From assembly GCA_049604415.1 (NCBI GenBank), contig JBMYTN010000005.1, forward strand, positions 83,512 through 147,511: 64,000 nt of DNA, in the 5' to 3' direction. The notes below the pieces were generated by a model that saw only the letters and a list, made by a program, of their open reading frames with translations, had not been told where the DNA came from and did no database searches. Every line of letters starts with the position of its first letter. Position 1 is the stretch's first letter. This document shows, in pieces, positions 60,496 to 64,000 of this stretch. This DNA is from JBMYTN01 sp049604415 (GTDB lineage: Bacteria; Pseudomonadota; Alphaproteobacteria; Rhodospirillales; Rhodospirillaceae). The translations under genes and the position numbers were made by a program.

Positions 60496-63400
60496 CTACA
60501 AACGCCGCGACCGGCGCAAAACCGGGCGGCGATTATGCCGCAATCGGTCGGCGCGGGATGGTTCAACCCGGGGCGGCTCCCCCGCACCATCACTGCCTTG
60601 GGGCATGCTGAGCTGACCCAGCAGGCGGGTCAGGTCCTCCAAATGCTCGACCACCACATGGACCACCAAGCCGTCGCGCTGGACCCGGCCCCGAACCAAC
60701 AGCAGGCGTCCGGCCATGACCTGCTTGCGATAGGCCTCGAACATCGGCGGCCAGACCACCAGATTGGCCACGGCGTCTTCGTCTTCTAAGGTGATGAACA
60801 CCACCCCCTTGGCACTGCCCGGGCGTTGGCGGCAGACCGCAAGCCCGGCAAGGATCACCCGGCTTTCCGGGCGGGCCTGGGCCAGGATTGCCGCCGATTG
60901 TGCGCCGCGATCTCGCAGTTCCCGGCGCAACAGGGCACAGGGATGGGCCCCCAGTGACAGGCGCATGGCGGCATAATCCTCCACCAGGGCTTCGCCGGGG
61001 GTCAGGTCGGCCAGGATGGGCCGCTCCTCGCGCACCAGATCCGGGGCGGCGAGCAGGCGGATGTTCTCCTGCTCCTGCTCCTGCTCCTGCTCTTGTTCTG
61101 GCACGGGCTTCGGCTCTGGCTTTTGGGCGGCGTTGCGGGCTGCGGATGCCTCTGCGGCTTCCGCAGCTTCCGCAGCTTCGGCGGCGGCGAACAGGGGCAG
61201 GGGGTTGGCCTTTAGGGCCTTAACCGCCCAGAGCGCATCCCGACGCGGCAGGCCAAGGCAGGCAAAGACATCCGCCTGGGCCAAGCGTTCCAGGACCGCT
61301 GGCGCGATGCCGGACCGCCGCCAGACCGCATGGGGGTCGGCATAGCCAGCTCCTCGGGCCTTCACGACGGCTTGGGCGTCTTCTTCGGCCAGACCTCGGA
61401 TCTGGCGGAAGCCGAGGCGCAGGGCGATGTCCTGTCGGGTGCCGCTATGATGCTCTAAGGTGTTGTCCCAATGGCTTTTGTTGATGTCTGCGGGCAGCAC
61501 GGTCACCCCATGTTCCCGGGCGTCGCGCAGGATCTGGGCCGGGGCATAAAACCCCATGGGTTGGCTGTTGAGCAGGGCGCAGGTAAACGCCGCTGGGTAA
61601 TGGCATTTCAGCCATGCCGAGACATAGACCAGCAGGGCAAAGCTGGCGGCGTGGGATTCCGGGAAGCCATAGCTGCCAAAGCCTTCGATCTGGCGGAAAC
61701 ATTGCTCGGCAAAGCCTGGGTCATGGCCGTTCTCCACCATGCCGGTTAGGAACTTGTCCCGGAAATGGCCCACAGTGCCGGTGTGTTTGAAGGTTGCCAT
61801 CGCCCGGCGCAGGGCATCGGCTTCTGCCGGGGCGAAGCCTGCGCCCTCAATGGCGATGCGCATGGCTTGTTCCTGGAACAGTGGCACACCGAGGGTTTTC
61901 TCCAGCACCCCACGCAGGGCTTTGGAGGGGTAGCTGACCGCTTCTTCGCCTCGGCGGCGGCGCAAATAGGGGTGAACCATGTCGCCTTGGATCGGGCCGG
62001 GGCGGACAATGGCGACCTCGATGACCAAATCATAGAACCGCCGGGGCTGCAGCCGGGGCAGCATGGCCATTTGCGCCCGGCTTTCGACTTGGAACACGCC
62101 CAAGCTGTCGCCGCGACAGAGCATGTCATAGACCGCCGGATCCTCGGGTGGCACCTGGGCCAGTGAGAGCGGGCGGCCATGGCGCTTGGCCAGTAGATCC
62201 AGCGCCTTGCGAATACAGCTGAGCATGCCCAGCGCCAGCACGTCGATCTTGAGCAGGCCCAAGGCGTCCAGGTCGTCCTTATCCCATTGGATCACCGTCC
62301 GGTCGGCCATCGCAGCGTTTTCCACCGGAACGATGCTGTCGAGCGGCTCCCGGGTCAGAACAAAGCCGCCGACATGCTGCGACAGATGGCGGGGAAAGCC
62401 GATCAACTCTCCGGCCAGGGCCAAGGTACGGGCCAGATAGGGCTCTTCCGGGTCCAAGCCGGATTCTTTCAGGCGTTCGGTTTCGGGGATTTTGGTGCCG
62501 GAGCCCCATAGGCAACTGGTTAGGGCCGACAGGGCGTCTTCGGACAGTCCCATGGCCCGACCGACTTCGCGCAGGGCGGAGCGTGCCCGATAGGAGATCA
62601 CCGTGGCTGTCAGTCCGGCCCGGTCGCGGCCATATTTTTGGTAGATATATTGGATGACCTCTTCCCGGCGTTCATGTTCGAAATCCACATCGATATCCGG
62701 CGGCTCGTCCCGGGCGGCGGACACAAAGCGTTCGAACAGCAAATCGACCCGGGCCGGGTCCACAGCGGTGATGCCCAGGCAGTAGCAGACTGCGGAATTG
62801 GCGGCGCTGCCTCGGCCTTGGCAGAGGATGCCGCGCGAGCGGGCGAAGCGGACGATGTCCTGGACGGTCAGGAAATAGGGCGCATAGTCCAGGGATTGGA
62901 TCACCGAGAATTCATGGCGGATCCGGGCCTGGACCGACTTTGGCACGCCTTTGGGGTAGCGTTCTTTTGCGCCGACCCAGGTCAGGGCTTCCAGGCGGCT
63001 TTGTGGGGTTTCTCCGGGGCCGACCGGATCGATGGGATAGTCATAGGCCAGCATGTCCAGGGAGAAGGTAATCGCCCGGGTGATCTCCACGCTGCGGGCC
63101 AGGGCGGCTTCCCAGCCTGGGAACAGGGCGGCCATTTCCTGTGGACTGCGCAGGTGGTGGGCGCCATGGGGGGCCAGCGCCAGCCCGGCCCGGTCGATGG
63201 TGGTGTTTAGGCGGATGCAGGTCAGCACATCGAGCAGGGGTTTGCGGTGCGGACTGTGCAGCCTTACCCCGCCGGTGGCCAGCAAGGGCACGCCCAATTG
63301 TTCTGCCAGGCGGCCCAAGCGGTGTAGGCGTCGGTCATCCTGACCATCAAATTGCGGGGTGGCGGCGATGGATAGCCGTGATCCGGCGCGTTCCGCATAG

Positions 63401-63933
63401 CGGGCCACGCAAGCGGCGAAATGGCCGATGGCTTCTTGGTCTTGGGCGCTGTCCAGATCCGGGCGCAGATCGGTTGGCGGCAGCAGGGTGACCCATTGTC
63501 CATCTAGATGGTCGAGGATGTCTTGCTGGGTTAAGGGGCATTCGCCTTTGGCGCCCCGGCGGCGGCCCAGGGTGAGCAGACGACAGAGGCGGCCATAGGC
63601 GTCTCGGTCCTCTGGGTGGAGCAGCAGGTCTGGCCCTTCGCCGGGCAGTGGGGCGATCAGCGCCCCTATGACCAATTTGAAGCCCTGAGCCCAGGGCGGG
63701 GGTGCTCCCTCCGGCAGGGGGGATGGTGCGGCGGGGGCAGGGGTGAGTTTGCGCAAGGCCCGGTGGGCGCGCACCACCCCGGCCAAGGAGTTGCGGTCGG
63801 TGATACCGATGCCCGAGAGCCCTAGGGCCAGTGCGGTGGTGACCAGTTCCTCAGGGTGAGAGGCAGCTTCTAGGAAGCTGAAATTGCTTTGGACATGCAG
63901 TTCCGCATAGGGGGGAGAGAGGGAGATGTCCAT
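60496..63933 (-). CDS. dnaE2: Error-prone DNA polymerase DnaE2
   Basis: Translesion C-family polymerase of 1145 residues, part of the ImuA-ImuB-DnaE2 mutasome of the SOS response. The start AELHVQSNFSFLEAASHPEE is the DnaE2-type PHP domain; PPDIDVDFEHERRE near residue 410 holds the catalytic aspartates; GFGSYGFPESHAASFA and the C-terminal OB-fold (VFITLEDEDAVANLVVWP) follow. Near residues 925-960 it has a low-complexity insert of EAA and EQ repeats encoded by short tandem repeats. imuA and imuB, if present, lie beyond the window end. No LexA box is visible in the 67 bases left upstream. Confidence 0.95.
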   Translation of the reverse strand: MDISLSPPYAELHVQSNFSFLEAASHPEELVTTALALGLSGIGITDRNSLAGVVRAHRALRKLTPAPAAPSPLPEGAPPPWAQGFKLVIGALIAPLPGEGPDLLLHPEDRDAYGRLCRLLTLGRRRGAKGECPLTQQDILDHLDGQWVTLLPPTDLRPDLDSAQDQEAIGHFAACVARYAERAGSRLSIAATPQFDGQDDRRLHRLGRLAEQLGVPLLATGGVRLHSPHRKPLLDVLTCIRLNTTIDRAGLALAPHGAHHLRSPQEMAALFPGWEAALARSVEITRAITFSLDMLAYDYPIDPVGPGETPQSRLEALTWVGAKERYPKGVPKSVQARIRHEFSVIQSLDYAPYFLTVQDIVRFARSRGILCQGRGSAANSAVCYCLGITAVDPARVDLLFERFVSAARDEPPDIDVDFEHERREEVIQYIYQKYGRDRAGLTATVISYRARSALREVGRAMGLSEDALSALTSCLWGSGTKIPETERLKESGLDPEEPYLARTLALAGELIGFPRHLSQHVGGFVLTREPLDSIVPVENAAMADRTVIQWDKDDLDALGLLKIDVLALGMLSCIRKALDLLAKRHGRPLSLAQVPPEDPAVYDMLCRGDSLGVFQVESRAQMAMLPRLQPRRFYDLVIEVAIVRPGPIQGDMVHPYLRRRRGEEAVSYPSKALRGVLEKTLGVPLFQEQAMRIAIEGAGFAPAEADALRRAMATFKHTGTVGHFRDKFLTGMVENGHDPGFAEQCFRQIEGFGSYGFPESHAASFALLVYVSAWLKCHYPAAFTCALLNSQPMGFYAPAQILRDAREHGVTVLPADINKSHWDNTLEHHSGTRQDIALRLGFRQIRGLAEEDAQAVVKARGAGYADPHAVWRRSGIAPAVLERLAQADVFACLGLPRRDALWAVKALKANPLPLFAAAEAAEAAEAAEASAARNAAQKPEPKPVPEQEQEQEQEQENIRLLAAPDLVREERPILADLTPGEALVEDYAAMRLSLGAHPCALLRRELRDRGAQSAAILAQARPESRVILAGLAVCRQRPGSAKGVVFITLEDEDAVANLVVWPPMFEAYRKQVMAGRLLLVRGRVQRDGLVVHVVVEHLEDLTRLLGQLSMPQGSDGAGEPPRVEPSRADRLRHNRRPVLRRSRRL

Positions 63934-64000
63934 TTTTTCTATGCTCTCACCTCAGGGAACCTGGAGCGTCATGTAAGGACGCGACTGGGCCCCGGACCCT

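Noticed and set aside
63934..64000. LexA box or imuB end upstream of dnaE2
   Set aside because: GAACCTGGAGCGTCA lacks the second GAAC half, and no frame in the short remainder resembles the ImuB C-terminus.

Overview
The window is chromosomal DNA of an alphaproteobacterium, most likely a member of the Rhodospirillales. That placement is inferred from the order dnaE / rpsB-tsf-pyrH-frr-uppS-cdsA-dxr-rseP-bamA-ompH-fabZ-lpxA-lpxI-lpxB / gltA / gltX / comEC / lexA / trp genes / ppiD / tpiA-secG-pyrG-kdsA-eno / ftsB / pdhABC-lpd-lipA-coq10, from use of lpxI, from a LexA box of the GAAC-N7-GAAC type, and from a pyruvate dehydrogenase whose E1-beta subunit carries its own lipoyl domain. No species can be named from this alone.

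Layout. 1-5.6 kb: 3' half of dnaE, a three-copy 37-bp palindromic repeat, a secreted PHB-depolymerase-like esterase, a DUF1244 protein and an SGNH-type lipoprotein. 5.8-21 kb: translation (rpsB, tsf, frr), UMP kinase, isoprenoid and phospholipid precursors (uppS, cdsA, dxr), envelope proteolysis and outer-membrane assembly (rseP, bamA, ompH) and lipid A synthesis (fabZ, lpxA, lpxI, lpxB; lpxD is not here). 21-30.2 kb: a 984-residue exported protein of unknown function, citrate synthase, glutamyl-tRNA synthetase, ComEC and LexA with its own SOS box. 30.3-41.9 kb: tryptophan genes broken into trpG-trpD-trpC and trpE-SDR by a copper block (copA, a divergent polysaccharide deacetylase, copZ) on the other strand; trpE has a candidate ribosome-mediated attenuator. 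42.3-48.1 kb: tpiA, secG, pyrG, kdsA, eno and, convergent, ogt. 48.1-50.1 kb: an AT-rich island with a ParA-like ATPase translationally coupled to a small RelA/SpoT-type nucleotide synthetase. 50.2-57.9 kb: ftsB behind a cluster of GANTC methylation sites, then the pyruvate dehydrogenase operon with lipoate synthase and a COQ10-like protein. 57.9-64 kb: a TPR/ATP-grasp protein convergent with dnaE2, a tandem GNAT protein and a small protein with five regularly spaced cysteines.

How it works together. The core blocks are housekeeping: making proteins, membrane and lipid A, routing pyruvate through PDH to citrate synthase, lower glycolysis, tryptophan, and the SOS response (lexA, dnaE2). Three accessory features stand out: the ParA plus alarmone-synthetase island, which looks like a horizontally acquired defence or toxin-type module; the ATP-grasp / GNAT / Cys-repeat peptide group, whose gene content resembles a peptide-modification (RiPP-like) cluster; and a 37-bp hairpin repeat that sits just after stop codons of dnaE and pdhA and after pdhB.
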